A stretch of DNA of 64,000 nt, from contig NZ_JARXWN010000006.1 in the NCBI RefSeq assembly GCF_029892965.1, forward strand, positions 124,001 to 188,000, given 5' to 3'. This document shows positions 37,284 through 44,824 of the stretch, piece by piece. The translations under genes were made by a program, and so were the position numbers. The stretch is from Dysgonomonas sp. PF1-14. GTDB lineage: Bacteria; Bacteroidota; Bacteroidia; Bacteroidales; Dysgonomonadaceae. The notes beneath the pieces are model-generated. The model saw only the letters and a program-made list of their open reading frames with translations, was not told the origin of the DNA and searched no databases. Position 1 is the stretch's first letter, and the number at the start of each line of letters is the position of its first letter.

Positions 37284-37406
37284 AGCCGCCCGAAGCGGCT
37301 GCGGTCGGAAGGCCGCTCAGGAGGATTCCAAAGGGGGAAAACCTTTGGCTTATTGGGTATTTTTAGTGCCGATTTATCGAAGCGTTAAGAAAATACCCTA
37401 ATAAGC
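37284..37406. other. Candidate transfer origin (oriT) of the mobilizable element
   Basis: Just upstream of the relaxase start lie AGCCGC-CCGAA-GCGGCT (37284-37300), then the imperfect GC hairpin GCGGTC / GGCCGC, then a long inverted repeat GCTTATTGGGTATTTT (37348-37364) with AAAATACCCTAATAAGC (37390-37406) differing by one inserted base. The region is GC-rich compared with its surroundings and has no gene. Position before a MobV gene fits oriT; the nick site is not identified. Confidence 0.5.
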
Positions 37407-37449
37407 TACGGCTTTTCCTGACAAAAGCCCGTTGGCTAGCATCGAGAGT

Positions 37450-38376
37450 CTACATCCTGAAACCTCGCGAAGGTTTTCGTTGTATGGGCTGCTGCCGTAT
37501 TTCCTGCTTCTGCTGTTGTGCATTTTTTATCGAAACCAAATACTCGTTCAGGTCTTTACAAGGGATATAGTTTGCAGACCGGTCATATACGGTTTCGCAT
37601 AGCTTTTTTATTTCTTCGGTGGCTTTTCTTCCCGAATCGTCATTATCCAAATAAGTGTAAATAGCCGGATGTTGTTTTATAAATTCGACGGTTTTGGGCA
37701 TATTAATCACGGAGTTGAGAATGACTACATCCTGCTTTGCGCTCTGGATGTTTTTCAAGGTCAGATAAGACAGATAGTCCATGAAGCCCTCGAATACTAA
37801 ACAGGCTTGGTTATCCGGATCGTTTCGTAATGTCCGAATATCCATAGAGGTGCATCCTTTGAAGGGTTCGCTTCTGAGTACCCATCCTGCCGAGTCATTC
37901 CGGAAGCCGATCGCGAAATAAGGTTTGTAGTTTACCGAATAATGGACCTCTTTACAATGCTCTTTAGCGATATCGATACTTATACATCGCTTCTTCAGAT
38001 AGTCTAATAGAGATAGATTGGACAAAGAACTGACACTTAAAACACTGATCCCTTGAAAAGAAAAAGAGTTTTGCTGTTGTACTGTTGTGCTGTTATGCTG
38101 ATTTACTGACGTACTGTTATATCGCTTCAATTCATCAATGGCTTGTCTCAATGAACAGTTATTTATCCGCATCACTAAGTCTATCATCGTTCCGCCCTCA
38201 TTGGAGCCGAAATCTATCCAAAGATTTTTGTTATAGTCCACTTTCATACTGGCGTTACGATCTTCCCTGAACAGGGAATGATACATGCCGTAATAGCCTC
38301 TGTCTTTTACAGGATGGATGCCTCTGTTTGCCAAATAGCTTTTTATTGAAATTCTGTTTAAGTCTTTAATATCCAT
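37450..38376 (-). CDS. Plasmid-type DNA primase (zinc-finger-like plus TOPRIM)
   Basis: A 308-residue protein that likely primes replication of the excised element. The ATG at 38376 (MDIKDLNRISIKSYLANRGI) was chosen because the preceding 14 codons are lysine-rich and atypical. The CHC2-like domain (YHSLFREDRNASMKVDYN, DFGSNEGGTMIDLVMR) has lost the zinc cysteines; the TOPRIM domain has VFEGFMDYLSY with the catalytic Glu and TYLDNDDSGRKAT with the DxD motif. The C-terminal tail is Gln-rich and basic. It is followed by the relaxase and preceded by an iteron-like array. Confidence 0.82.
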   Translation of the reverse strand: MDIKDLNRISIKSYLANRGIHPVKDRGYYGMYHSLFREDRNASMKVDYNKNLWIDFGSNEGGTMIDLVMRINNCSLRQAIDELKRYNSTSVNQHNSTTVQQQNSFSFQGISVLSVSSLSNLSLLDYLKKRCISIDIAKEHCKEVHYSVNYKPYFAIGFRNDSAGWVLRSEPFKGCTSMDIRTLRNDPDNQACLVFEGFMDYLSYLTLKNIQSAKQDVVILNSVINMPKTVEFIKQHPAIYTYLDNDDSGRKATEEIKKLCETVYDRSANYIPCKDLNEYLVSIKNAQQQKQEIRQQPIQRKPSRGFRM

Positions 38377-38447
38377 GATGATAGTTTTTTTAGATTGTTT
38401 TTTTCTTTCACGGTACATACCGGAGAAAGGCTTGTTATTTTGTCAGA

Positions 38448-38614
38448 TTGTAAGAAAACGAGGCTAAGAGCAATTGATTCAATCGCTTACAGCTATTACA
38501 TTTTTCTTACAGGATTTGAGATTTGTAAGAACTGTTGGTTTGTTAGGTATTTGTAAGTATTTTGTAAGAAATATAAAGTATTGGTTGTTTAATACTTTGA
38601 TACTGTTTCTTACA
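38448..38614. repeat. Iteron-like array TTGTAAGAA (candidate replication origin)
   Basis: TTGTAAGAA at 38448-38456, 38523-38531 and 38562-38570, the variant TTGTAAGTA at 38551-38559, and the inverted TTCTTACA at 38504-38511 and 38607-38614: six copies in 167 bases, in the gap between the helicase and primase genes. Clustered short repeats beside replication genes are typical of a theta-type origin. Confidence 0.6.
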
Positions 38615-38616
38615 TT

Positions 38617-39819
38617 CTAACATTCCGACGTCAATCGTCCTGACAGTTCCTTGCTTATGGTATATATCCTCGATGTCTTTTTCTTTTCAAGGATTTCATC
38701 TTCGTATGTGCTATAATAGGCTATGTAGTAGGTCGGCTCTTCGGGTTTCAGCTTCCACTTGTTTTGCAGTATCTTCTTGACTTGGCTCCTTGCCGCCCTG
38801 ACTTGCCTAAGTTGGAGCATATTCATCATATCCCCGATGTCGAACCGGAAGGTATCAAGCCCTTTTATCTGCATTATGTCCGATATGATGCTCAGCATCT
38901 CGATCTCCACTTTGCTGCGGTTGTACTGTATAATCTGCCGCAGGGCATCGGTAACCAACAGCTCGTACCTGAACCACATCCGGGATTCACTCTTGGTAGA
39001 TAGTTTCCTGTGTTGTAAATGATACAGGAATTGGGGAATCTCCGATTTGAGCAGCTTGAGTATCTGGTTATTCTCTTTTTCCAAAGGGCATACCTTGCGC
39101 ACCCAATAGCGGGTTTCTCCCTGATCGATCAGGATGGGGTTGTTCTCATTATTGGAACAAAGGATAAACTTGGCGAAGAACTCCACTTCGTTGCGGTCTT
39201 TTCCTTTGGCTTCCGCTTTGTAAGAGATGGCCGTACTCAGGTTCTTTATCCGCTCGGAATCTTCCCTGCGGTCTAACAGCACTTCATCGACTGCGACAAT
39301 CAGTTTATTCGCCCAATCGGAATTGAACTGACTGCGGAAATCTTCGTTGGTATTGAAAGTCATATTGCCGGCAAAGATAGCTTTCAGGAAGTTCAGGAAA
39401 GTAGTCTTTCCCGTATTGCGTTCCCTCGATACCAATAGCAGGATCGGAAGCCTTGTCAATGGTTTCAGATAGAGCAATTGCAGGTAGTCCAATCCCAATT
39501 CGATCTGTTCCCCGAAGATATGGCTAAGGAAACTCAAGATAACCGGACATTCTCCGGATTGGGGAGAATAATGAACCGGATCGTATTGGTTCAGAAACTT
39601 ACCGATACTTCGCCGGTAATTGACATGGTCGGGAACGGAGCAAAAGCCATCGAATTTTTCTATTTGTGAGATAAAGTCTTTGGAATGGTCTTGCCGGAGT
39701 GTTTCGTAATTCCACGGACGGCGTTCTTCTATAAAGTCGCCACTCATCAAAGGGCGCAGGACTATCTTATAGAGGCTTGTGCCGACACGAAGGTATTTTT
39801 CTTCTTGTTTTTCTTTCAT
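38617..39819 (-). CDS. SF3-like replicative helicase (primase-helicase family)
   Basis: A 400-residue ATPase of the phage/plasmid D5-like group. The Walker A is SRERNTGKTTFLNFLK (about 146-161) and Walker B LIVAVDEVLLDRRE (about 189-202), followed by sensor-like FILCSNNENNPI and an Arg-rich ETRYWVRKV. An extended C-terminal winged-helix part follows. With the TOPRIM primase next to it, it should drive replication of the circular form. A 198-base gap with an iteron-like array separates the two. Confidence 0.82.
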   Translation of the reverse strand: MKEKQEEKYLRVGTSLYKIVLRPLMSGDFIEERRPWNYETLRQDHSKDFISQIEKFDGFCSVPDHVNYRRSIGKFLNQYDPVHYSPQSGECPVILSFLSHIFGEQIELGLDYLQLLYLKPLTRLPILLLVSRERNTGKTTFLNFLKAIFAGNMTFNTNEDFRSQFNSDWANKLIVAVDEVLLDRREDSERIKNLSTAISYKAEAKGKDRNEVEFFAKFILCSNNENNPILIDQGETRYWVRKVCPLEKENNQILKLLKSEIPQFLYHLQHRKLSTKSESRMWFRYELLVTDALRQIIQYNRSKVEIEMLSIISDIMQIKGLDTFRFDIGDMMNMLQLRQVRAARSQVKKILQNKWKLKPEEPTYYIAYYSTYEDEILEKKKTSRIYTISKELSGRLTSEC

Positions 39820-39831
39820 GGTAATCCTCCT

Positions 39832-40170
39832 TTACTTTTTACGCCTTGCGCTACGGGCAAGTGTTAAAACTATTTCGGCACTGTTGTCTTTGGGTTTGGT
39901 TTGGCTTTCAGCCCACGAAAGAATATCCTTTCGGGAGAAGACTAACTTCTGTCCGAATTTACGGCAGGGGATATTGCCCGATGAAGTCAGTTTGTAAAGC
40001 TTGGCTTTAGACATGGGATAGCCGTATTCGCTGAGCAAGGCCAAAGCCTTTGTTAAAGTGAGGGTGTCTATTTCCGGTTTAACATCCTGTTTCGTGGAAA
40101 GCAATTTAGAAACTTCTTCCTGTACAATGCTGCGAAGTTTATCTTCTTCGGCTACGATAATATTTGCCAT
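39832..40170 (-). CDS. Excisionase-type helix-turn-helix protein
   Basis: A 112-residue DNA-binding protein. The C-terminal half (LTLTKALALLSEYGYPMSKA, LYKLTSSGNIPCRKFGQKLV, FSRKDILSW) is the winged helix of the HTH_17/excisionase family, which commonly controls excision or copy number in Bacteroidetes elements. The N-terminal 40 residues are a short coiled coil. It lies 12 bases upstream of the helicase gene and has a TATCTTTG box before it. Confidence 0.8.
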   Translation of the reverse strand: MANIIVAEEDKLRSIVQEEVSKLLSTKQDVKPEIDTLTLTKALALLSEYGYPMSKAKLYKLTSSGNIPCRKFGQKLVFSRKDILSWAESQTKPKDNSAEIVLTLARSARRKK

Positions 40171-40234
40171 AATTTGGGGGTTTTTTAATGAAACAATCAG
40201 GCTATCGTCATAGCCGGAACTTGTTCGAACGCTA

Positions 40235-40242
40235 CAAAGATA
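40235..40242 (-). promoter_or_regulatory. -7 box upstream of the excisionase-like gene
   Basis: TATCTTTG on the minus strand, 65 bases before the start at 40170. A clear -33 TTTG is absent. The rest of the 278-bp gap (40171-40448) holds no supported gene; GACAAA / GACAAG repeats appear at 40291-40395. Confidence 0.45.
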
Positions 40243-40448
40243 TAAACAGGAATATCTATTTATAAAACGCTTAATTGCTTAACATTAGGTGGACAAAAGG
40301 CGACATTTCGGGACAAATCGCACCGCCCCGAAGACAGGCTGAGGGCAAGGGAATGACAATAGCTAGACAAACGGAGACAATTGGTAGACAAGTCTCTGCC
40401 ATTGCCCGGTTGTGTTAAGTAATTAATTTTGAGTTGTATTTTTTATAT

Positions 40449-40865
40449 TTATTTTCCTGAACGGCTGTTTTTGTGTTCCTGAAGTTCCTTTAATACGGCA
40501 TCGGTACTGAAGGTTTCGGTATTTGACAGGTATGTGGATTGCAGGGGAGTGATAAAGCCTTTGTTTATCCATTGGGTCAGGGTTTGACGGGAGATGCCGA
40601 GCATCTTGGCTAATTGTATCCGGCTGATGAATTGTTCGTCCTTGAATGTTTTGATAAAGTTCTTATTGGCGGCAAGGTATCTTTTGAGGTGGCTAATGGC
40701 TCTGTCCACATCTTTGATGCCTGCTTCGAAGCTGTCGTAAACAGTAAGGTTCAGGGAAGAAAGGTCTTTGTCGGCATAGTCGGGATGTTCTTGCAGTTCT
40801 TTGAGTAAGAGCGGATAAGTATTGAGTTTCGTTATATCGATTGTGTTCTTCTTCCGGCGTGCCAT
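40449..40865 (-). CDS. Helix-turn-helix DNA-binding protein
   Basis: A 138-residue protein with a helix-turn-helix in the C-terminal half, ISRIQLAKMLGISRQTLTQW followed by INKGFITPLQ, resembling MerR/excisionase wings. The first 75 residues are helical (ITHL-type) and may dimerise. It sits between the toxin-antitoxin genes and the excisionase-like gene, suggesting a regulator of the replication and mobilization operon; the exact family is not recognised. Confidence 0.65.
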   Translation of the reverse strand: MARRKKNTIDITKLNTYPLLLKELQEHPDYADKDLSSLNLTVYDSFEAGIKDVDRAISHLKRYLAANKNFIKTFKDEQFISRIQLAKMLGISRQTLTQWINKGFITPLQSTYLSNTETFSTDAVLKELQEHKNSRSGK

Positions 40866-40906
40866 AGGATGGGGGTATATATGGGAAAAGCCTGCGGACA
40901 GGCTTT

Positions 40907-41149
40907 CTATTTGAGTTTATAATTTGATGGAGTTGTATGCTTACTTCTTATTTCGTCCTGAGTTTTATATACTCCGGCTTTAGCAGCTTCCCGACCTTTA
41001 CGAAGGCGATCTTTCAATTCACCGACCGAGTATTGGCAGGGCATAGCCTTCAATTTATGGTAATAGGCCTGTACTTTTTCTAATATAGAGCTGTTTCGTT
41101 CATTCTCAATATCTTTTTGAAGTTGAACTTTTAATTCTAATGCAGTCAT
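40907..41149 (-). CDS. Second antitoxin-like protein (orphan paralogue)
   Basis: An 80-residue protein from the ATG at 41149 (MTALELKVQL). It has the same length and plan as the antitoxin at 41493: MTALEL at the start, CQYSVGEL against CQFSMEEL in the middle, and KAGVYKTQDEI against KAGNVYTQEEM near the end. It lies 44 bases downstream of the toxin, so the order is antitoxin-toxin-antitoxin-like. It may be a decoy, a second regulator, or the remnant of a second pair that lost its toxin. Confidence 0.6.
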   Translation of the reverse strand: MTALELKVQLQKDIENERNSSILEKVQAYYHKLKAMPCQYSVGELKDRLRKGREAAKAGVYKTQDEIRSKHTTPSNYKLK

Positions 41150-41193
41150 ATCCAGTGTTTTCTTTATTATGACACAACACAAACATCTACTTT

Positions 41194-41502
41194 TTATTTG
41201 ACTTTACTTTTATTAGTCTTAGGGTTTTGGCGACAATCTAAAACGGCAACAATATAAATCTTATTTCTATTTGTGTAATAAACTATCTTGAATGTTTTTT
41301 TAACGACTAAAGCCCGGTATTCTTTTTGAAAAAACTTTAGAGCAGGCTCTATTTGTGCCATTTGTGGAAAATCTTTCAATGGCTCAACAGAATCAATCAA
41401 ATCATTATAAAGACGATTCGCCGCACTCGGATTCTTCTCTTCGTAGAATTTGTGAATATCCTCCAAATGCATGACAGCCCGTTTCGTCCAAATTATTTCC
41501 AT
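41194..41502 (-). CDS. RelE/ParE-family toxin
   Basis: A 102-residue toxin of the ParE/RelE superfamily: MEIIWTKRAVMHLEDIHKFY, NPSAANRLYNDLIDSVEPLK, REYRALVVKKTFKIVYY (YRALVV and FKIVYY strands) and IYIVAVLDCRQNPK (the R-Q-NP ending of ParE). It overlaps the antitoxin stop by 10 bases, so the pair is translationally coupled. It likely stabilises the element in the host. Whether it cuts mRNA on ribosomes or blocks gyrase cannot be told. Confidence 0.85.
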   Translation of the reverse strand: MEIIWTKRAVMHLEDIHKFYEEKNPSAANRLYNDLIDSVEPLKDFPQMAQIEPALKFFQKEYRALVVKKTFKIVYYTNRNKIYIVAVLDCRQNPKTNKSKVK

Positions 41503-41735
41503 TCAGGATGTAATTTTTTCATTTCTTCCTGAGTATATACATTCCCTGCCTTTATATCTTGCTCTGACAATTGAAGTTCATTCTCCAATTCTTCCATAGA
41601 GAACTGACATTTTATATTTTTGAGTTCTCTCTTTTTTCTTTTCACATATTTCAAGGCCGACTCCAGTAAATTAGCATCATTATTAATTTCCCGAATCAGT
41701 TCTTTTTCTTTCTGCCGCAATTCTAATGCTGTCAT
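41493..41735 (-). CDS. Antitoxin partner of the ParE-like toxin
   Basis: An 80-residue acidic and helical protein (MTALELRQKEKELIREINND), followed by CQFSMEELENELQLSEQDIK and VYTQEEMKKLHPEW. The length, acidity and 10-base overlap with the toxin gene fit a RelB-type antitoxin. A TATCTTTG box lies 30 bases upstream. It shares its plan with the orphan copy downstream. Confidence 0.75.
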   Translation of the reverse strand: MTALELRQKEKELIREINNDANLLESALKYVKRKKRELKNIKCQFSMEELENELQLSEQDIKAGNVYTQEEMKKLHPEWK

Positions 41736-41764
41736 ATTCAGCTCCCTTCTTTTTGTTAATACTA

Positions 41765-41772
41765 CAAAGATA
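41765..41772 (-). promoter_or_regulatory. -7 box of the antitoxin-toxin promoter
   Basis: TATCTTTG on the minus strand lies 30 bases before the antitoxin ATG. The -33 element is not obvious. A transcript here would be the target for autoregulation by the pair. Confidence 0.5.
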
Positions 41773-41834
41773 ATATATTTATAATAGCTTATATGTTAAA
41801 CATTTCTCAAAATTAATAGTTTTAATGGCCGATT

Positions 41835-43070
41835 TTATCCATTATCAAAATTTGTCAGCAATTTAGCATTTTTCTCACGTTCTTCCCTTTCAAAGGATGC
41901 TAAATAGTTTTCTGTCGTCTTCAAATCACTATGTCCTAAACTCTCCGAGATATAAGCAATATTTGCACCACTCCGTTTTAACACACTTGCAAACGAGTGG
42001 CGGGCTGTGTATGTACTTATCCCCGATATATTCAAATTGTCCCCTATTTTTTTTAGATGCTTATTTATTCTTCGGGTTACATCCTGAGTCCGTTTCTTTT
42101 GTTCAATGGGTGTTGTGTAGCCGTCAAGAAAAGGAAAAATATAGTTATTCGGATTCTTATCCGGATTCCCCCATTTATCTATAATCTGCTTCATTTCAGG
42201 TGTAACCAAAGCCTCTATTTCTTTTTTCTCTTTTGATGTATGAATTGTTTTAGATCGATAAAAATGAAGTTCGTCTCCATCAATATTCGAATATTTCAAT
42301 TTTAGCAAATCATTGATATTTATGCCATTACATAAGTATGAGAAAAACCATAAATCACGATAATGTTCAGTCGCTTCACTTCCATCCGTATAAGTAATGA
42401 TTTGTTTTATCTGTTGTAGGTTTAAAGCCATTTTCCGACCCTTTCCTATTGGTATCTCATATTTCCCTTTTCCAAAAGGATATTGTGCTTCCTTTACTAT
42501 CCCTACGGATTTAGCTTCGTTAAATATTGCTCTCATACATCGTAAATACATGGAAATAGTGGTATAACTTTTCCCCTCTGAAAGCATTGTTTTTTCATAT
42601 TTTTTCAGCCAGTCTGTTGTTATTGCACCAAAAGTTATTTTTTCTCCGGCATATTTTTCCAAATGTCTAAAGGCACAAGAATATGTCGAAGCATTTCCGA
42701 TTGCTCCGGCCTCGTTTAGAATGGTTATTCTGTTCTGAAAAGCAGCATTCAGAGTGTCATTCACGCATTTTCCTAAACGATTATTGAGGATTTCAAATGA
42801 AAAACTGCCTTCTTCTACGAGTGTACGCACAATGCTTTCTACTTTCTCAAAAGAGTTTTTTATATCCGACCTGATGTCCATCAGCTTGGGACTTTTCGTT
42901 GTAGGCAGAGCAGACCAATCTTCTTCGGACAGTTCTTTTCCTGTGTTATAATAACGTTGAATCCGGTTAAAAACGACCTGAATTTTAACAGGATATAGCC
43001 CTGACTGCTTTTTTCGACGTGCATCTTGAGTTGTTAATATAGATACGCCATCCTTAGAATACTTATACAT
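41835..43070 (-). CDS. Tyrosine-type integrase of the mobilizable element
   Basis: A 411-residue recombinase, reading away from the right repeat. The N-terminal arm-binding region (AKKQSGLYPVKIQVVF) and core domain (110-200) are of the Bacteroidetes integrase type. The catalytic domain has ARHSFAS (Arg357), LGHSD (His380) and the nucleophile Tyr389 in TENYLAS. Two expected residues are replaced: Asn251 in NGININDLL stands where Arg I is usual and Tyr354 where HxxR has His. Such variants are known in CTnDOT-like enzymes. It should mediate insertion into tRNA-Val. Confidence 0.9.
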   Translation of the reverse strand: MYKYSKDGVSILTTQDARRKKQSGLYPVKIQVVFNRIQRYYNTGKELSEEDWSALPTTKSPKLMDIRSDIKNSFEKVESIVRTLVEEGSFSFEILNNRLGKCVNDTLNAAFQNRITILNEAGAIGNASTYSCAFRHLEKYAGEKITFGAITTDWLKKYEKTMLSEGKSYTTISMYLRCMRAIFNEAKSVGIVKEAQYPFGKGKYEIPIGKGRKMALNLQQIKQIITYTDGSEATEHYRDLWFFSYLCNGININDLLKLKYSNIDGDELHFYRSKTIHTSKEKKEIEALVTPEMKQIIDKWGNPDKNPNNYIFPFLDGYTTPIEQKKRTQDVTRRINKHLKKIGDNLNISGISTYTARHSFASVLKRSGANIAYISESLGHSDLKTTENYLASFEREEREKNAKLLTNFDNG

Positions 43071-43106
43071 AGCTATTTATATCATTCTGCATGCAAATTT
43101 AGTGTA

Positions 43107-43124
43107 CATGCAATTTGCATGCAA
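43107..43124. promoter_or_regulatory. Candidate integrase arm site, right end
   Basis: CATGCAATTTGCATGCAA is identical to the site at 27934-27951 and has a partial neighbour GCATGCAAATTT at 43089-43100. It lies 123 bases inside the right repeat, upstream of the integrase gene, where it could also act in autoregulation. Confidence 0.6.
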
Positions 43125-43247
43125 ATATAGCGATTCTATCAAAATAAACAAATATTGAAAGAAAAATAATTTCAATTAATTTATTGAATATTAAATATTT
43201 ATCTAATAAATACAAATGAAAGAAAACAGAAGAAAATGGGGTAAAAA

Positions 43248-43293
43248 TGCCTTACAAGCAGAGGGTCGGCGGTTCGAATCCGTCAACGCCCAC
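43248..43293. repeat. attR: 46-bp copy of the tRNA-Val 3' end
   Basis: Exact copy of 27837-27882 without the 5' half of the tRNA. It ends the mobilizable element and may also be the left junction of the next element, whose integrase begins 281 bases on. Confidence 0.93.
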
Positions 43294-43341
43294 GGAAAGG
43301 AAAGACAAAGCAAAGTCAAAATCCTGACAAAAAACAGAAAG

Positions 43342-43378
43342 GTCTTCTAAATCATTGATTTGGGAGACTTTTTTCTTT
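43342..43378 (+). terminator. Hairpin terminator right of the 46-bp repeat
   Basis: GTCTTCTAAATCA pairs with TGATTTGGGAGAC with G-U pairs, followed by a T run (43369-43375). It would stop transcripts coming from the tRNA side, as the original downstream end of the tRNA-Val unit. Confidence 0.6.
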
Positions 43379-43439
43379 TTCTGAGAGTCTAGTGGGAACC
43401 GGATAAAAGTCAATAAATAACCCTAAGTCGTAACTAAAT

Positions 43440-43474
43440 CGTAACCTATTCTATTTTCTAAAAATTAGGTTACG
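43440..43474. repeat. Inverted repeat CGTAACCTA / TAGGTTACG before the ICE integrase
   Basis: CGTAACCTA (43440-43448) and TAGGTTACG (43466-43474) form a perfect 9-bp inverted repeat, and TCGTAACT (43428-43435) adds a direct half-site. They lie about 100 bases before the integrase start, suitable for integrase arm binding or self-regulation. Confidence 0.5.
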
Positions 43475-43574
43475 AATTGGATAATAAATATCTCATATTC
43501 CACATGTTGTCATAATTGTGTCTCAGCTTTTCAATAACGAGTTCAATAATTTTGTAATCAAAAAAGAAAAGCTT

Positions 43575-44813
43575 ATGAAACGAAGTACATTCAGAGTTCT
43601 ATTTTATTTAAAAAGTAATTTAAAGAAGAATGGCAATGGTGTCATTATGGGGCGTATTACTGTTGATGGAGAACAAGTGCAATTCAGTACTAAACTGGAG
43701 ATATTGCCTGAGCAATGGAATAAAGCACAGGGAAAAGCTAACGGAACAGGTTTGCGTATTGCCGAGATTAACAGACAATTGGATTTGATAAAGTCAAATA
43801 TAACTGTTTATTACAATCAGCAAATGGCCAGTGTAGGGTATATTACAGCTCATAAACTAAAGAATGTTATTTTAGGTATTGACCATAAGGAGCATACAAT
43901 TATTTCTTATTTTGAGAAATTCAATGCCCAATATAAACTAAAAGTAGGTATAAATACTACATGGACTACTTATACTAAATATGAGTTAACAAAGAATCGT
44001 TTAATAGAATTTCTAAACAAAAAATATAATACAAAAGATATACTCCTTCGTGAATTTACAACTGCTTTATTACAGGAATTCTATCTATTCCTTCGCACAG
44101 AACATGGTTCGGGTAATAATAATGCGATGAAAAACCTCCAGCGCTTGAGAGCTATATTCAAATACATCGCAACAACCGGATATGATGAATTTCGGGATCC
44201 GTATTTAGGATTTAAAATGTCTTTCGAAAAACATTCAAGAGAATATTTAGAAAAAGGGGAGATTGATATCATTTATCACAAAAAATTTCAATCTAAAAGT
44301 TTAGAACGAGTAAGGGATATATTCGTGTTTAGCTGCTATACAGGGCTTTCATACAGCGATATTGTTGATCTCAAAACCGATAATATACGAACTGCTTTTG
44401 ATAACAATTTGTGGATTATGGGGCAGAGACAAAAGACAGGAGTTAAGTTTAATGTCCGGTTGTTGGATATTCCTAAGCAAATTATAGAAAAATATTCAAA
44501 AAATCGGAGTGGAGCTAATCTGCTTCCGTGTATTACTAATCAGAAGATGAATGAATATTTGAAGGAGATAGCCAAGTTATGTAATATCAGTAAAAATATT
44601 ACATTCCATGTTGCTAGACACTCGTTTGCAACCCTCTGTCTTACAGAAGGAGTACCTATCGAAAGCGTATCTAAGATGTTAGGGCACACAGATATCCGAA
44701 CTACACAAATTTATGCCCGAATCATTGACCAAAAACTCAGTAATGATATGGAAGACCTTGCCTTGAAACTGAATAAAAAGGGACAAAATAATCTAAAGGA
44801 AAAGGTTTCGTAA
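43575..44813 (+). CDS. Tyrosine-type integrase of the conjugative element
   Basis: A 412-residue recombinase; the start ATG at 43575 (MKRSTFRVLFYLKSN) follows the form of Bacteroidetes integrases and was preferred over a start 19 codons upstream. Catalytic residues: HVARHSFAT has the HxxR pair, LGHTD the second His and TQIYARI the Tyr nucleophile. Arg I is replaced: TGLSYSDIVDL has Ser where Arg is usual, as in IntDOT of CTnDOT. It reads inward from the left end of the element and is closed by a terminator. Confidence 0.9.
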   Translation: MKRSTFRVLFYLKSNLKKNGNGVIMGRITVDGEQVQFSTKLEILPEQWNKAQGKANGTGLRIAEINRQLDLIKSNITVYYNQQMASVGYITAHKLKNVILGIDHKEHTIISYFEKFNAQYKLKVGINTTWTTYTKYELTKNRLIEFLNKKYNTKDILLREFTTALLQEFYLFLRTEHGSGNNNAMKNLQRLRAIFKYIATTGYDEFRDPYLGFKMSFEKHSREYLEKGEIDIIYHKKFQSKSLERVRDIFVFSCYTGLSYSDIVDLKTDNIRTAFDNNLWIMGQRQKTGVKFNVRLLDIPKQIIEKYSKNRSGANLLPCITNQKMNEYLKEIAKLCNISKNITFHVARHSFATLCLTEGVPIESVSKMLGHTDIRTTQIYARIIDQKLSNDMEDLALKLNKKGQNNLKEKVS

Positions 44814-44824
44814 GAAACCTTTTC
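44802..44824 (+). terminator. Terminator overlapping the stop of the ICE integrase
   Basis: AAGGTTTC-GTAA-GAAACCTT (44802-44821), a perfect 8-bp stem with the stop codon in its loop, then TTTC. The opposite strand serves the convergent small gene. Confidence 0.7.

Larger units (their letters stand above)
27883..43293. mobile_element. 15.4-kb integrative mobilizable element in tRNA-Val
   Basis: Bounded by the 46-bp direct repeat of the tRNA-Val 3' end, with its integrase gene beginning 178 bases from the right repeat. The backbone (integrase, antitoxin-toxin, HTH proteins, helicase, primase, MobV relaxase) is that of a mobilizable element with no conjugation apparatus of its own. Cargo on the left half is an ion-homeostasis block (KtrA, KtrB, DUF389, NhaA, MscS) plus an insertion sequence. 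All CDSs lie on the minus strand. Confidence 0.92.

Noticed and set aside
27883-43293. Prophage origin of the first element
   Set aside because: No capsid, terminase, portal or lysis genes; the MobV relaxase marks it as mobilizable DNA.
43200-43300. A second tRNA-Val gene at the repeat
   Set aside because: Only the 3' 46 bases match; the acceptor 5' strand and D-arm are missing, so it cannot fold into a tRNA.
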